Assembly (NCBI RefSeq): GCF_003952485.1
Contig: NZ_CP034447.1
Location: forward strand, 2,294,001-2,358,000
DNA: 64,000 bases
Origin: Mesorhizobium sp. M1E.F.Ca.ET.045.02.1.1
GTDB lineage: Bacteria > Pseudomonadota > Alphaproteobacteria > Rhizobiales > Rhizobiaceae
Direction: 5' to 3'
Shown: in pieces, positions 1 through 8,895 of the stretch
How positions within the stretch are numbered: the stretch's first letter is position 1
How the letters are laid out: every line of letters starts with the position of its first letter
Position numbers and translations under genes: made by a program
The notes under the pieces: generated by a model
What the model saw: only the letters and a program-made list of their open reading frames with translations
Told to the model about the DNA's origin: nothing
Databases searched by the model: none

Positions 1-503
1 GCACCTCGATCCTGCTGATCGAGCACGACATGTCGGTGGTCATGCAGATCTCCGATCATGTCGTGGTGCTGGAATATGGCCGCAAGATCTCCGACGGCAA
101 TCCGCAGTCGGTCAGGACCGACCCGCGCGTCATCGCCGCCTATCTCGGCGTCGACGATCAGGAGGTGGAAGAAGTGCTCACCGAAGTCGGCGACGAGGAC
201 GTCATCGAACAGCTCGATACCGGGCCCGACTCCGCGCACGGGCCGGGCAATTCCGCTTCTATGATGGCCGGACCGGTTTCCGATACCGTCGAACACGCGG
301 ACGAGGGCGAGCGCGTCACGGTCTCGAAGGGCGCCTCGAAAGCGGCTCAGGTCGATGCGCGCGCGAACTCAACAAGAAGCAAGCCGGCCTCGCAGGCCGG
401 AAAGCCCGCAGCGAAGGCGAAGCCCTCGGCCAAAAAGTCCACCTCGCCGGCCAAGCCGGCCGCGAAATCCTCGACAGCCAAGCCGCGCGGAGGGCGTAAA
501 TAA
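1..503 (+). CDS. livG: Branched-chain amino-acid ABC transporter ATP-binding protein, C-terminal part (LivG-like, partial)
   Basis: The reading frame is open from the left edge, so the start and the Walker A region lie outside the window. The visible part begins with the segment after Walker B, including the H-loop histidine in LLIEHDMSVVMQISD, followed by VVLEYGRKISDG, which is typical of LivG ATPases that energise uptake of leucine, isoleucine and valine. The ATPase fold ends near the AAYLGV segment (about position 160). After it comes an unusual tail of about 110 residues: first acidic, then Lys/Ala/Pro/Ser-rich and basic, ending in RGGRK. The TAA stop overlaps the ATG of livF by one base, so the two are translationally coupled. 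Family identity is clear; the role of the tail is unknown. Confidence 0.9.
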   Translation, partial: TSILLIEHDMSVVMQISDHVVVLEYGRKISDGNPQSVRTDPRVIAAYLGVDDQEVEEVLTEVGDEDVIEQLDTGPDSAHGPGNSASMMAGPVSDTVEHADEGERVTVSKGASKAAQVDARANSTRSKPASQAGKPAAKAKPSAKKSTSPAKPAAKSSTAKPRGGRK

Positions 504-1231
504 TGGCCGGCACAACGCTGCTCGATATCAAGGGCGTGCAGACCTATTACGGCAACATCCGGGCGCTGAACGGCGTCGACGTCAACGTCAACCAGGGTGA
601 GATCGTGGCGCTGATCGGCGCCAACGGCGCCGGCAAGTCGACGCTGATGATGACCATCTTCGGCGCGCCGCGTGCCCGCGCCGGCACCATCACCTTCGCC
701 GGCACCGACATCACGCAGATGCCGACGCACGAGATCGCGCGGCTGCGCATCGCCCAATCGCCGGAAGGGCGCCGCATCTTCCCGCGCATGACGGTGATGG
801 AAAACCTGCAGATGGGCGCCAGCATCGACAACCTTAAGCATTTTGACGAGGATGCCGAGAAGGTGTTCGCGCTGTTCCCGAGGCTTAAGGAGCGCATCAA
901 CCAGCGCGGCGGCACGCTGTCGGGCGGCGAGCAGCAAATGCTGTCCATCGGGCGCGCGCTGATGGGGAGGCCGAAGCTGCTCCTGCTCGACGAGCCGTCG
1001 CTGGGTCTGGCGCCGCTGATCGTCAAGCAGATCTTCGACGCCATTCGCGAGCTCAACAGGTCGCAGGGGTTGACCGTGTTCCTGGTCGAGCAGAACGCTT
1101 TCGGCGCGCTCAAGCTCGCCAATCGCGGCTACGTCATGGTCAACGGCAATGTGACGATGAGCGGCACCGGCAAGGAGCTGCTCGCCAATCCGGAAGTGCG
1201 CGCCGCATATCTCGAAGGCGGGCATCACTAG
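503..1231 (+). CDS. livF: Branched-chain amino-acid ABC transporter ATP-binding protein LivF
   Basis: The product has 242 residues, normal for LivF. Walker A (GANGAGKST) is near residues 39-47, the signature LSGGEQQMLSIGRAL near 139-153, Walker B (LLLLDEPSLGL) near 159-169, and the H-loop region reads FLVEQN, where LivF proteins carry Gln in place of the usual His. It should pair with LivG on the cytoplasmic face of the LivHM permease and drive uptake of branched-chain or related amino acids. The ATG overlaps the livG stop. The binding-protein gene lies 565 bp downstream, separated by a small membrane-protein gene. Confidence 0.95.
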   Translation: MAGTTLLDIKGVQTYYGNIRALNGVDVNVNQGEIVALIGANGAGKSTLMMTIFGAPRARAGTITFAGTDITQMPTHEIARLRIAQSPEGRRIFPRMTVMENLQMGASIDNLKHFDEDAEKVFALFPRLKERINQRGGTLSGGEQQMLSIGRALMGRPKLLLLDEPSLGLAPLIVKQIFDAIRELNRSQGLTVFLVEQNAFGALKLANRGYVMVNGNVTMSGTGKELLANPEVRAAYLEGGHH

Positions 1232-1243
1232 GGCAGTTTTGAT

Positions 1244-1287
1244 GCAATTCCGGACGGAAAACCGTTTCACACTTTTCCTGGAATTGC
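1244..1287. repeat. Short palindromic intergenic repeat, family B, copy 1
   Basis: The arms GCAATTCC and GGAATTGC flank a centre with CGGACGGAAAACCG and CACTTTTCCT. The same element occurs at 13435-13478 and, in a degenerate form, near 53235-53302. It lies between livF and the next gene and ends 23 bp before that gene's start. A transcript through it would form a hairpin, but no T-tract follows, so it is not an obvious terminator. Confidence 0.8.
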
Positions 1288-1310
1288 TCTAGGGTTGGGA
1301 GACATCAATC

Positions 1311-1658
1311 ATGCAGGGCGTTCTCTACGAAGAAGCCTCGATCTGGCACTTCTTGTTCGTCACGGGCCTGCTCGGCGGCGGGGCGGCTTGGATGACCGGC
1401 AAAGCCGTGGCCCAGACCTGGGGCACCCACGTCCGCCTGTTCATTTACATGCTTGGCCTCGGCATCGGGGTAAGGTTCATCCATCATGCCCTGTTCGGAG
1501 GCACGATGTTCTCGCTGCATTATTACATCGTCGATACCGTTGTGCTGATGATATTCGGCTTCCTCGGTTATCAGTACACGCGCACGAACCAGATGGTCAC
1601 TCAGTATAATTGGCTCTACGAAAGAGCTTCCTTATTGAGCTGGAAGCCGAAAGGTTGA
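1311..1658 (+). CDS. Small membrane protein of the liv cluster (probably DUF6867 family)
   Basis: The product has 115 residues with about three hydrophobic segments (near 14-30, 42-60 and 68-88) and a short hydrophilic C-terminus ending SWKPKG. From memory it resembles the DUF6867 proteins that sit between livF and the binding-protein gene in rhizobia; I could not check this. An ATG preceded by GGTTGGGAG gives a good ribosome binding site. The location suggests a role linked to branched-chain amino-acid transport, but no function is known to me. Confidence 0.7.
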   Translation: MQGVLYEEASIWHFLFVTGLLGGGAAWMTGKAVAQTWGTHVRLFIYMLGLGIGVRFIHHALFGGTMFSLHYYIVDTVVLMIFGFLGYQYTRTNQMVTQYNWLYERASLLSWKPKG

Positions 1659-1795
1659 GGTTCATGATTAACGTCGTTTCAGGGATGAATCGGCGTGACA
1701 AGTGCCTGAAAATCGGCATTCTATGCTTTCTGCGATAAGGGTGGGCATCGCATGAAAGTATCATCCACGCCCACTCCGTAAATGGGAGCGTTTCA

Positions 1796-2914
1796 ATGAA
1801 AAAATCACTCTTGTCCGCCGTGGCGCTGACCGCGTTCATCGCGTTCAGCGGCAGCGCGTGGGCCGACATCCTGATCGGCGTCGCCGGTCCGATCACCGGT
1901 CCGAACGCCGCTTTCGGCGCGCAGCTGCAGAAGGGCGCGGAACAGGCGGTCGCCGACATCAACGCGGCGGGCGGCATCAATGGCCAGCAGCTCAAGCTCG
2001 AGATCGGTGACGACGTCTCCGATCCCAAGCAGGGCATCTCGGTCGCCAACAAGTTCGTCGCCGACGGCGTCAAGTTCGTCGACGGCCACTTCAACTCGGG
2101 CGTGACCATTCCCGCGTCGGAAGTCTATGCGGAAAACGGCATCCTGGTTATGACGCCGGCAGCGACCAATCCGAAGCTCACCGAGCGCGGCCTGTGGAAC
2201 ACCTTCCGCACCTGCGGTCGCGATGACCAGCAGGGCAAGGTGGCGGGCGACTACATCGCCAAGAACTTCAAGGACGCCAAGATCGCCATCATCCACGACA
2301 AGACGCCTTACGGCCAGGGCCTCGCCGACGAGACCAAGAAGAACCTGAACGCCGGCGGCATCACGGAAGTGATGTATGAAGGCGTGAATGTCGGCGACAA
2401 GGACTTCTCGGCCCTCATCGCCAAGATGAAGGAAAATGGCGTCACCCTGATCTACTGGGGCGGCCTGCACACCGAAGCCGGCCTGATCATCCGTCAGTCG
2501 GCCGACCAGGGCCTGAAGGCGCCGCTGTTCTCCGGCGACGGCATCGTCTCCAACGAACTGGCCTCGATCGCCGGCGATGCCGTTGCCGGCACGCTCAACA
2601 CCTTCGCTCCGGATCCGCGCAAGAATCCGGCCGCCAAGGAAGTGGTCGAGAAGTTCCGCGCCGCCGGTTTCGAGCCGGAAGCCTATACGCTCTACTCCTA
2701 TGCCGCCATCCAGATCATCTCGCAGGCCATCGCCAAGGTCGGCTCCGCCGACGACGCGCAGAAGGTTGCCGACACGATCAAGTCCGGCGGTCCGTGGAAG
2801 ACGGCCATCGGCGAGATCGGTTACGATGCCAAGGGCGACATCACCCGTCCGGACTATGTCATCTACGAGTGGAAGAAGGGCGAGGACGGCAAGTACAGCT
2901 ACTTCGAGAAATAA
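1796..2914 (+). CDS. Branched-chain amino-acid ABC transporter substrate-binding protein (LivJ/LivK type)
   Basis: The product has 372 residues, the usual size for periplasmic Leu/Ile/Val-binding proteins. A Sec signal peptide (basic KK start, hydrophobic core to about residue 20, cleavage after GSAWA) precedes the mature start [12 protein letters not shown]. The first lobe contains [20 protein letters not shown], the hallmark of this family. The start codon follows GGGAG at a good distance. A strong terminator follows the stop. It delivers ligand to LivHMGF; LivG and LivF are encoded just upstream. The 137-bp gap before it suggests its own promoter and higher expression than the ATPases. Confidence 0.93.
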   Translation: MKKSLLSAVALTAFIAFSGSAWADILIGVAGPITGPNAAFGAQLQKGAEQAVADINAAGGINGQQLKLEIGDDVSDPKQGISVANKFVADGVKFVDGHFNSGVTIPASEVYAENGILVMTPAATNPKLTERGLWNTFRTCGRDDQQGKVAGDYIAKNFKDAKIAIIHDKTPYGQGLADETKKNLNAGGITEVMYEGVNVGDKDFSALIAKMKENGVTLIYWGGLHTEAGLIIRQSADQGLKAPLFSGDGIVSNELASIAGDAVAGTLNTFAPDPRKNPAAKEVVEKFRAAGFEPEAYTLYSYAAIQIISQAIAKVGSADDAQKVADTIKSGGPWKTAIGEIGYDAKGDITRPDYVIYEWKKGEDGKYSYFEK

Positions 2915-2942
2915 GCCGGCAAACTGTAGCCGACTTTTCGAG

Positions 2943-2971
2943 ATGCCCGGCGCTCAGCGCCGGGCATTTTT
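2943..2971 (+). terminator. Rho-independent terminator after the binding-protein gene
   Basis: The arms ATGCCCGGCGCT (2943-2954) and AGCGCCGGGCAT (2956-2967) are perfectly complementary, and a T-run follows. It closes the liv cluster. In the rest of the gap before pyruvate carboxylase I see only a 12-bp palindrome, CGATTTAAATCG, at 3073-3084. Confidence 0.9.
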
Positions 2972-3174
2972 GTTGTCGGGTGTTTTTCCATCAACCGATC
3001 CTCACGAGAGCGCCTACAAAGCGCTCCTTGAACCGCCGGACGGGAGACAAGCGGCCGTTTGGCGCAAACGAGCGATTTAAATCGTTTTAGTTGTCGCGCG
3101 ATTTTGTTTGCGCTGCAGCATTTTCACGCTAATCATTGCCCTTCACCTCACTTTCCGCTGCTGGAGCCCATTCC

Positions 3175-6100
3175 TTGGCAATCACGAAGATCCTCGTCGC
3201 CAACCGGTCCGAAATCGCCATCCGCGTCTTCCGCGCGGCCAATGAACTGGGCCTCAAAACCGTGGCCATCTGGGCGGAAGAGGACAAATATTCGCTGCAC
3301 CGCTTCAAGGCCGACGAAAGCTACCAGGTCGGTCGCGGGCCGCATCTCGCCAAGGATATGGGTCCGATCGAAAGTTATCTTTCGATCGACGAGGTAATCC
3401 GCGTCGCCAGACTGTCGGGCGCAGACGCGATCCATCCGGGTTACGGCCTGCTGTCGGAGAGCCCGGAATTCGCCGAGGCATGCGCCGCCGCCGGCATCAC
3501 CTTCATCGGGCCGAAGCCGGAGACGATGCGCCGGCTCGGCAACAAGGTCGCTGCGCGCAACCTGGCGATCGAGGTCGGCGTGCCGGTCGTGCCCGCCACC
3601 GATCCGCTCCCGGACGACATGGAAGCGGTGAAGAAGCTCGCCGCGGGAATCGGCTATCCGGTGATGTTGAAGGCCTCGTGGGGCGGCGGCGGCCGCGGCA
3701 TGCGCGCCATCCGTGCCGAAGCCGATCTCGCCCGCGAGGTGATGGAGGGCAAACGCGAGGCCAAGGCCGCCTTCGGCAAGGACGAGGTCTATCTCGAGAA
3801 GCTGATCGAGCGCGCCCGCCATGTCGAGGTCCAGGTGCTCGGCGACACGCATGGCAACGCCGTCCATCTGTTCGAGCGCGACTGTTCGATCCAGCGCCGC
3901 AACCAGAAGGTCGTCGAGCGCGCGCCGGCGCCATATCTCAGCGAGGAACTGCGCCAGGAACTCTGCGGCTACGCGCTGAAGATCGCGCAAGAGACCAGCT
4001 ATATCGGCGCCGGCACGGTCGAGTTCCTGCAGGACGCCGACACCGGCAAATTCTATTTCATCGAAGTCAATCCGCGTATCCAAGTCGAGCATACCGTCAC
4101 CGAGATGGTGACCGGCATCGACATCGTGAAGGCGCAGATACATATCCTCGACGGCTTCTCCATCGGCACGCCGGAATCCGGCGTACCGGCGCAGAAGGAC
4201 ATCAAGCTCAACGGTCACGCGCTGCAGTGCCGCATCACCACCGAGGATCCGGAGCAGAATTTCATTCCCGACTACGGCCGCATCACCGCCTATCGCGGCG
4301 CGACCGGTTTCGGCATCCGCCTCGACGGCGGCACCGCCTATTCGGGCGCGGTCATCACCCGCTTCTACGATCCGCTGCTGGAGAAGATCACCGCCTGGGC
4401 GCCGACGCCGGCCGAGGCGATCGCGCGCATGAACCGGGCGCTGCGCGAATTCCGCATCCGCGGCGTCGCGACCAACCTCACCTTCCTCGAAGCGATCATC
4501 AACCACCCGAGCTTCGCCGACAATTCCTATACGACGAAGTTCATCGACACGACGCCGGAACTGTTCCAGCAGGTGAAGCGGCAGGACCGCGCCACCAAGC
4601 TGCTCAACTACCTGGCCGACGTCAGCGTCAACGGCCATCCGGAGACGCGCGGCCGGCCGATGCCCAAAGCCGATGCCGCGGCGCCTGTCGTGCCCTATCT
4701 CAACGGCAAGCTTCCGGACGGCAGCAAGCAGCGGTTCGATGCGCTCGGCCCGGAGAAGTTCGCGGCCTGGATGCGCGGGCAAGCCCAAGTGCTGGTCACC
4801 GACACGACGATGCGCGACGGCCACCAGTCGCTGCTCGCCACCCGCATGCGCACCTATGACATCGCAGGTATCGCCGGCACCTATGCGCGGGCGCTGCCGC
4901 AGATCCTGTCGCTCGAATGCTGGGGCGGCGCGACCTTCGACGTCGCCATGCGCTTCCTGACCGAGGATCCGTGGGAGCGGCTGTCACGGGTGCGCGAAGC
5001 AGCGCCTAACCTTCTGCTGCAGATGCTTCTGCGCGGCGCCAACGGCGTCGGCTACACCAACTATCCCGACAATGTCGTGCAGCATTTCGTCAAACAGGCG
5101 GCCGCCGGCGGCGTCGACCTGTTCCGCGTCTTCGACTGCCTGAACTGGGTCGAGAACATGCGCGTCGCCATGGACGCGGTGGGCGCCGAGGGCAAGCTGA
5201 TCGAAGCGGCGATGTGCTACACCGGCGACATCCTCGACCCGGCTCGGGCCAAATACGATCTCAAATATTATGTCGCGCTGGCGAAGGAACTGGAAGCCGC
5301 CGGCGCGCATATCATCGCCGTCAAGGACATGGCCGGGCTTTTGAAGCCGTCGGCGGCGCGCGCGCTGTTCAAGGCGCTGCGCGAAGAGACCGACCTGCCG
5401 ATCCATTTCCACACGCATGACACGTCCGGCCTGTCCGCCGCCACGGTGCTGGCGGCGGTCGAGACCGGCGTCGACGCCATCGATGCGGCGATGGATTCCT
5501 TCTCCGGCAACACCTCGCAGCCCTGCCTCGGCTCGATCGTCGAGGCGCTCAAGGGAACCGAGCGCGATCCCGGCCTCGATCCGCAGTGGATCCGGCACAT
5601 CTCCTTCTACTGGGAAGCGGTGCGCAACCAGTATGCCGCCTTCGAAAGCGACCTCAAGGGACCGGCTTCCGAGGTTTATCTCCACGAAATGCCGGGCGGC
5701 CAGTTCACCAACCTCAAGGAGCAGGCCCGCTCGCTCGGGCTGGAAACACGCTGGCACGAGGTGGCGCAGGCCTATCACGACGTCAACCTGATGTTCGGCG
5801 ACATCGTCAAGGTGACGCCGTCGTCGAAGGTGGTCGGCGACATGGCGCTGATGATGGTGAGCCAGGATCTCACCGTCGCCGATGTCGAAAACCCGGCGAA
5901 GGACATCGCCTTCCCGGATTCGGTCGTCTCGATGCTGCGCGGCGATCTCGGCCAGTCGCCCGGCGGATGGCCGCAAGCGCTGCAGAAGAAGGTGCTGAAG
6001 GGCGAGAAGCCGATCACTGTGCGGCCGGGCTCGCTGCTCAAGCCGGCGAACCTCAAGGCCAGCCGCAAGGAGATCGAGGAGAAGCTGGAGCGCAAGCTCA

Positions 6101-6633
6101 GCGAGTTCGAGTTCGCCTCCTGGCTGATGTATCCGAAGGTCTTCACCGACTTCGCCGCCGCGCAGGAAACCTATGGCCCCGTCAGCGTGCTGCCGACGCC
6201 GACCTATTTCTACGGCATGAAGTCGGAAGACGAGATCTTCGTCGACATCGAGAAGGGCAAGACGCTGGTCGTACGCTGCCAGGCGTTCGGCGACGTCGAC
6301 GAAAAGGGCATGGTCACCGTCTTTTTCGAGCTCAACGGCCAGCCACGCCGCGTGAAGGTGCCGGACCGCGCGCATGGCGCCTCGGCCGCCAAGGCGCGGC
6401 GCAAGGCGGAGCCCGGCAACGAGGCGCATATCGGCGCGCCGATGCCGGGGGTGGTCTCCGCGCTCGCGGTTGCCGCCGGGCAGGCCGTCAAGGCCGGCGA
6501 TGTGCTGCTCTCGATCGAGGCGATGAAGATGGAGACGGCGCTGCATGCCGAGCGCGACGGCGTGGTCGCCGAAGTGCTGGTCAAGGCCGGCGACCAGATC
6601 GACGCCAAGGATTTGCTGATCGCATTCGGTTGA
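3175..6633 (+). CDS. pyc: Pyruvate carboxylase
   Basis: This biotin enzyme makes oxaloacetate from pyruvate, bicarbonate and ATP and replenishes the TCA cycle. With a TTG start at 3175 the product has 1152 residues beginning MAITKILVANRSEIAIRVF, the usual rhizobial N-terminus, and GGAG lies at 3162-3165; an in-frame TTG at 3136 would add 13 unlikely residues. Order: biotin carboxylase (about 1-450, with GGGGRGM and FIEVNPRIQVEHTVTE), carboxyltransferase (about 530-810, with DTTMRDGHQSLLATR and metal-ligand HFHTHDTSG), central PC tetramerisation domain, and biotin carrier domain with the biotinyl lysine in EAMKMETAL near the end. It is a stand-alone gene behind a terminator. A 722-codon reading frame on the opposite strand is only its shadow. 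Confidence 0.97.
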   Translation: MAITKILVANRSEIAIRVFRAANELGLKTVAIWAEEDKYSLHRFKADESYQVGRGPHLAKDMGPIESYLSIDEVIRVARLSGADAIHPGYGLLSESPEFAEACAAAGITFIGPKPETMRRLGNKVAARNLAIEVGVPVVPATDPLPDDMEAVKKLAAGIGYPVMLKASWGGGGRGMRAIRAEADLAREVMEGKREAKAAFGKDEVYLEKLIERARHVEVQVLGDTHGNAVHLFERDCSIQRRNQKVVERAPAPYLSEELRQELCGYALKIAQETSYIGAGTVEFLQDADTGKFYFIEVNPRIQVEHTVTEMVTGIDIVKAQIHILDGFSIGTPESGVPAQKDIKLNGHALQCRITTEDPEQNFIPDYGRITAYRGATGFGIRLDGGTAYSGAVITRFYDPLLEKITAWAPTPAEAIARMNRALREFRIRGVATNLTFLEAIINHPSFADNSYTTKFIDTTPELFQQVKRQDRATKLLNYLADVSVNGHPETRGRPMPKADAAAPVVPYLNGKLPDGSKQRFDALGPEKFAAWMRGQAQVLVTDTTMRDGHQSLLATRMRTYDIAGIAGTYARALPQILSLECWGGATFDVAMRFLTEDPWERLSRVREAAPNLLLQMLLRGANGVGYTNYPDNVVQHFVKQAAAGGVDLFRVFDCLNWVENMRVAMDAVGAEGKLIEAAMCYTGDILDPARAKYDLKYYVALAKELEAAGAHIIAVKDMAGLLKPSAARALFKALREETDLPIHFHTHDTSGLSAATVLAAVETGVDAIDAAMDSFSGNTSQPCLGSIVEALKGTERDPGLDPQWIRHISFYWEAVRNQYAAFESDLKGPASEVYLHEMPGGQFTNLKEQARSLGLETRWHEVAQAYHDVNLMFGDIVKVTPSSKVVGDMALMMVSQDLTVADVENPAKDIAFPDSVVSMLRGDLGQSPGGWPQALQKKVLKGEKPITVRPGSLLKPANLKASRKEIEEKLERKLSEFEFASWLMYPKVFTDFAAAQETYGPVSVLPTPTYFYGMKSEDEIFVDIEKGKTLVVRCQAFGDVDEKGMVTVFFELNGQPRRVKVPDRAHGASAAKARRKAEPGNEAHIGAPMPGVVSALAVAAGQAVKAGDVLLSIEAMKMETALHAERDGVVAEVLVKAGDQIDAKDLLIAFG

Positions 6634-6719
6634 GACAAAGCTGTTTGAAGGCAGGCAGCTTAACGGAACTTCTTGACACAACGAGACTGTGCGTTGGTCG
6701 AGGGCTAGCTGTCGATGTC

Positions 6720-6901
6720 GGCGCTGCCCCTCATTTGCCCTGCCGGGCATTTCTCCCCGTAAAACGGGGAGAAAGTGGCTGGCCGCAACTTTGGCGCGCT
6801 TTCCTTCAACGCCAGTGATTGGCGAAGCCGGCGATGACAGTGTCTTTCTCCCCGTCACTATACGGGGAGAAATGTCCGGCAGGACAATGAGGGGCAGCGC
6901 C
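6720..6901. repeat. Long inverted-repeat element, family A, copy 1
   Basis: The element has outer arms GGCGCTGCCCCTCAT and ATGAGGGGCAGCGCC, then inner arms CCGGCA/TGCCGG-like and TTCTCCCCGT/ACGGGGAGAA, around a roughly 60-bp centre containing TGATTGGCGAAGCCGGCGATGA. Copies 2 and 3 are at 8683-8865 and 50353-50533. It fills most of the 403-bp gap between pyc and gapR. The rest of that gap, including the 130 bp before gapR, shows no other feature. Confidence 0.9.
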
Positions 6902-7036
6902 GGCCTCTGAAGCAGCAAGCCTTTCATGCCACAGCAATAACGGCTTGACCAGCAGCGTCCGCTCGGGCATCGAACCCGCTCGAAATTGCCGGCCTCCCTT
7001 GCGAGTCGCCGGTGAGAAAACGACGCGGAGAAAAAA

Positions 7037-7297
7037 ATGGCCGACGAGATCACCGAGACCAGCCAGACTGTAGCCGCCGGCCAGCTGCGCGCCATCATCG
7101 AGCGCATCGAGCGCCTCGAGGAGGAGAAGAAGACGATTTCCGACGACATCAAGGACGTCTATGCCGAGGCCAAGGGCACCGGCTTCGACACCAAGGCGAT
7201 CCGCACCATCGTCCGGCTGCGCAAGAAGGACCAGGCCGAGCGCCAGGAGGAGGAGTCCATCCTCGATCTGTACAAGGCCGCGCTCGGGATGGTCTAA
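7037..7297 (+). CDS. gapR: DUF2312 nucleoid-associated protein, GapR-like
   Basis: The product is 86 residues, highly charged and predicted all-helical. The stretch [31 protein letters not shown], the motif [19 protein letters not shown] and the ending [11 protein letters not shown] match Caulobacter GapR (DUF2312/UPF0335). Family members form ring-like tetramers on overtwisted DNA, stimulate type II topoisomerases ahead of replication forks and are usually essential. The start ATG follows CGGAG. No partner gene is evident; the next gene starts 21 bp downstream, behind a perfect 7-bp-arm palindrome. Family assignment is strong; function is taken from the Caulobacter protein. Confidence 0.88.
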   Translation: MADEITETSQTVAAGQLRAIIERIERLEEEKKTISDDIKDVYAEAKGTGFDTKAIRTIVRLRKKDQAERQEEESILDLYKAALGMV

Positions 7298-7318
7298 GCC
7301 TCATGGCCGGGGCCGGCC

Positions 7319-7759
7319 ATGAGTGAGTTCGACTTCGGCGGCCATCGCGCTTCGGAGTTCCGCCATCGCGGCTTCTGGACGCTGTTCGCCGAGCGGCATC
7401 CGGAAGAGAGAGCCCGCCTGGCGAGACGCGGGCCGTGGTTCTGGCAGCGCGGGCTGCCGGAGTTCGGCCTGGTTCTTTCCATGTATGTCGCGCCGAGCGA
7501 GAATGTGGTCGGCGTCTTCTTCGGCCGCAACGAAAAGCTCGGCGCAACGGAAGTCTGGACAAGGCTGAAGCCTTTCCAGCCGGCAATCGAGGCCCGACTG
7601 AAGCTCAGGCCGGAGCAGAGCGCGCAAAACCTTGGCATCAACTCGCAGTGGCGGGTCAACTGCTTCGCCGAGGACAACTGGCCGGCCATGGCCGACTGGC
7701 TGGCGACGGAATGCTCGCGTTTCGAGCGCGCCGTGACTGAAGTGCTGAGGCAGGACTAG
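7319..7759 (+). CDS. Conserved hypothetical protein, DUF4268-like
   Basis: The product has 146 residues, is soluble and is rich in aromatic residues. The pattern GFWTLF near the start, FGLVLSMYVAPSENVVGVFF, then an IEARL helix, INSQWRVNCF and NWPAMADWLA resembles the DUF4268 domain found alone or attached to nucleases, but I could not verify this. No catalytic motif is visible. The ATG lies inside a palindrome (CATGGCC at 7302-7308 and GGCCATG at 7315-7321) and has no clear Shine-Dalgarno sequence, so translation may depend on coupling to gapR upstream. Confidence 0.7.
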   Translation: MSEFDFGGHRASEFRHRGFWTLFAERHPEERARLARRGPWFWQRGLPEFGLVLSMYVAPSENVVGVFFGRNEKLGATEVWTRLKPFQPAIEARLKLRPEQSAQNLGINSQWRVNCFAEDNWPAMADWLATECSRFERAVTEVLRQD

Positions 7760-7766
7760 CTGGCCT

Positions 7767-8066
7767 ATGGCGGCGGACTTCTTCAAATCCCGCTGGCAAG
7801 GCAAAACGCCGCTCGACCGGTTGTTCTGGCGCGACATGCTGCTCATCGGCACGGCGATCAACATCGCCTCGTCGGCGGTGGCGCTCGTCCTGCTCGGGCT
7901 GAAGCTGCCGCTCTGGCTGGTTCTTACGGTGCATCTCCTGCCGGTGCCCTACAACATCTTTCTCGCCCTGGCAGTCTGGCGAACGGCGGAGAAGGCCGGC
8001 GGCACGAAGGCAACGCTGATGATGCTGGGCTCGGCGCTCTGGCTGATCGCGACAGTTATTGCCTGA
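7767..8066 (+). CDS. Small integral membrane protein of unknown function
   Basis: The product has 99 residues with three hydrophobic segments, at about 25-46, 49-70 and 81-98, and a basic N-terminal stretch (SRWQGKTPLDRLFWRD) likely to be cytoplasmic. It begins 7 bp after the preceding stop and is probably co-transcribed with it. I do not recognise a family. High GC at third positions and normal amino-acid use support a real gene. Confidence 0.65.
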   Translation: MAADFFKSRWQGKTPLDRLFWRDMLLIGTAINIASSAVALVLLGLKLPLWLVLTVHLLPVPYNIFLALAVWRTAEKAGGTKATLMMLGSALWLIATVIA

Positions 8067-8136
8067 CGGGCGCCCGATGCCGCTCAGACAAAAAGGGCGG
8101 CCGAAGCCGCCCTTGGAAATGCTGGTCAGGCGCCGG

Positions 8137-8541
8137 TCAGGCCGCCGGCTCGAAGCGCAGCGCCACGCCGTTGATGCAGTAGCGCAGGCCGGTCGGCGGC
8201 GGGCCGTCCTCGAAGACATGGCCGAGATGGCTGCCGCAGCGCGAGCAGTGGCACTCGGTGCGGACCATGCCGTAGCTGCGGTCGACGGTGGTCTCGATCG
8301 AGCCCGGGACCGGATCGTTGAAGCTCGGCCAGCCGGTGCCGCTCTCGAATTTCAGCTTGGATTCGAACAGCGGCTGGTCGCAGCCGACGCAAAAGAACGT
8401 GCCGGCGCGCTTCTCATAAAGCAGGGCGCAGCTTCCGGGACGCTCGGTGCCGTGGTTGCGCATGACGGCATATTGCTCCGGCGTCAGCCGTGCGCGCCAT
8501 TCGGCATCGCTGCGGGTGACGGGAAAGGCGTGGGTGTCCAT
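8137..8541 (-). CDS. msrB: Peptide-methionine (R)-S-oxide reductase
   Basis: MsrB repairs oxidised methionine (R-sulfoxide) in proteins. With the start at 8541, which has GGAGA five bases upstream, the product has 134 residues, the normal size. Two zinc-binding pairs are visible (CVGCD and CSRC, near residues 53-56 and 98-101). The substrate-binding GTGWPSF is near 69-75 and the catalytic cysteine lies in [11 protein letters not shown] close to the C-terminus. A longer frame to 8604 has no ribosome binding site. It is convergent with the membrane-protein gene; the 70-bp gap contains a GC-rich hairpin (GGGCGGCCGAAGCCGCCC) at about 8095-8112 that probably ends transcription from one or both sides. 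Confidence 0.95.
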   Translation of the reverse strand: MDTHAFPVTRSDAEWRARLTPEQYAVMRNHGTERPGSCALLYEKRAGTFFCVGCDQPLFESKLKFESGTGWPSFNDPVPGSIETTVDRSYGMVRTECHCSRCGSHLGHVFEDGPPPTGLRYCINGVALRFEPAA

Positions 8542-8682
8542 GAAATCTCCTCGGCCTTGGCGGCTCGTTGTTGGTGCAACCGATATTCGCCCCAACATAG
8601 GCATTTGTTACAGGCCTGCCCAGTACCGGGACTGACCGGGCAATCGCCGCTGGTTTCGAATTAGCCCGTGCCTATTATCGTT

Positions 8683-8865
8683 GGCGCTGCCCCTCACCTG
8701 TCTGCCGGCATCCTCTCCCCGTATAGTGACGGGGAGAAGGGCGCTCTCATTGATGGTTTCGCTAATCGCCAGCATTGCAGGAAGGACGCCGAGGTTGCGG
8801 CCAGCCCCCTTCTCCCCGTCACTATACGGGGAGAAGGTCCCGGCAGGGGGATGAGGGGCGGCGCC
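8683..8865. repeat. Long inverted-repeat element, family A, copy 2
   Basis: Outer arms GGCGCTGCCCCTCAC and ATGAGGGGCGGCGCC and inner arms CTTCTCCCCGT / ACGGGGAGAAG with GTATAGTGAC and GTCACTATAC match copies 1 and 3 closely. It occupies most of the 354-bp gap between msrB (minus) and the VWA gene end (minus). The 140 bp between msrB and the element must hold the msrB promoter, which I cannot pinpoint. Confidence 0.9.
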
Positions 8866-8895
8866 GACTTTGGCGATTTGTAGTTGCCACCACGC

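Noticed and set aside
4984..7152. A 722-codon open frame on the minus strand
   Set aside because: It lies opposite pyruvate carboxylase in a GC-rich gene and its protein is Arg/Leu/His/Asp-rich without any domain. It is a codon-bias shadow.
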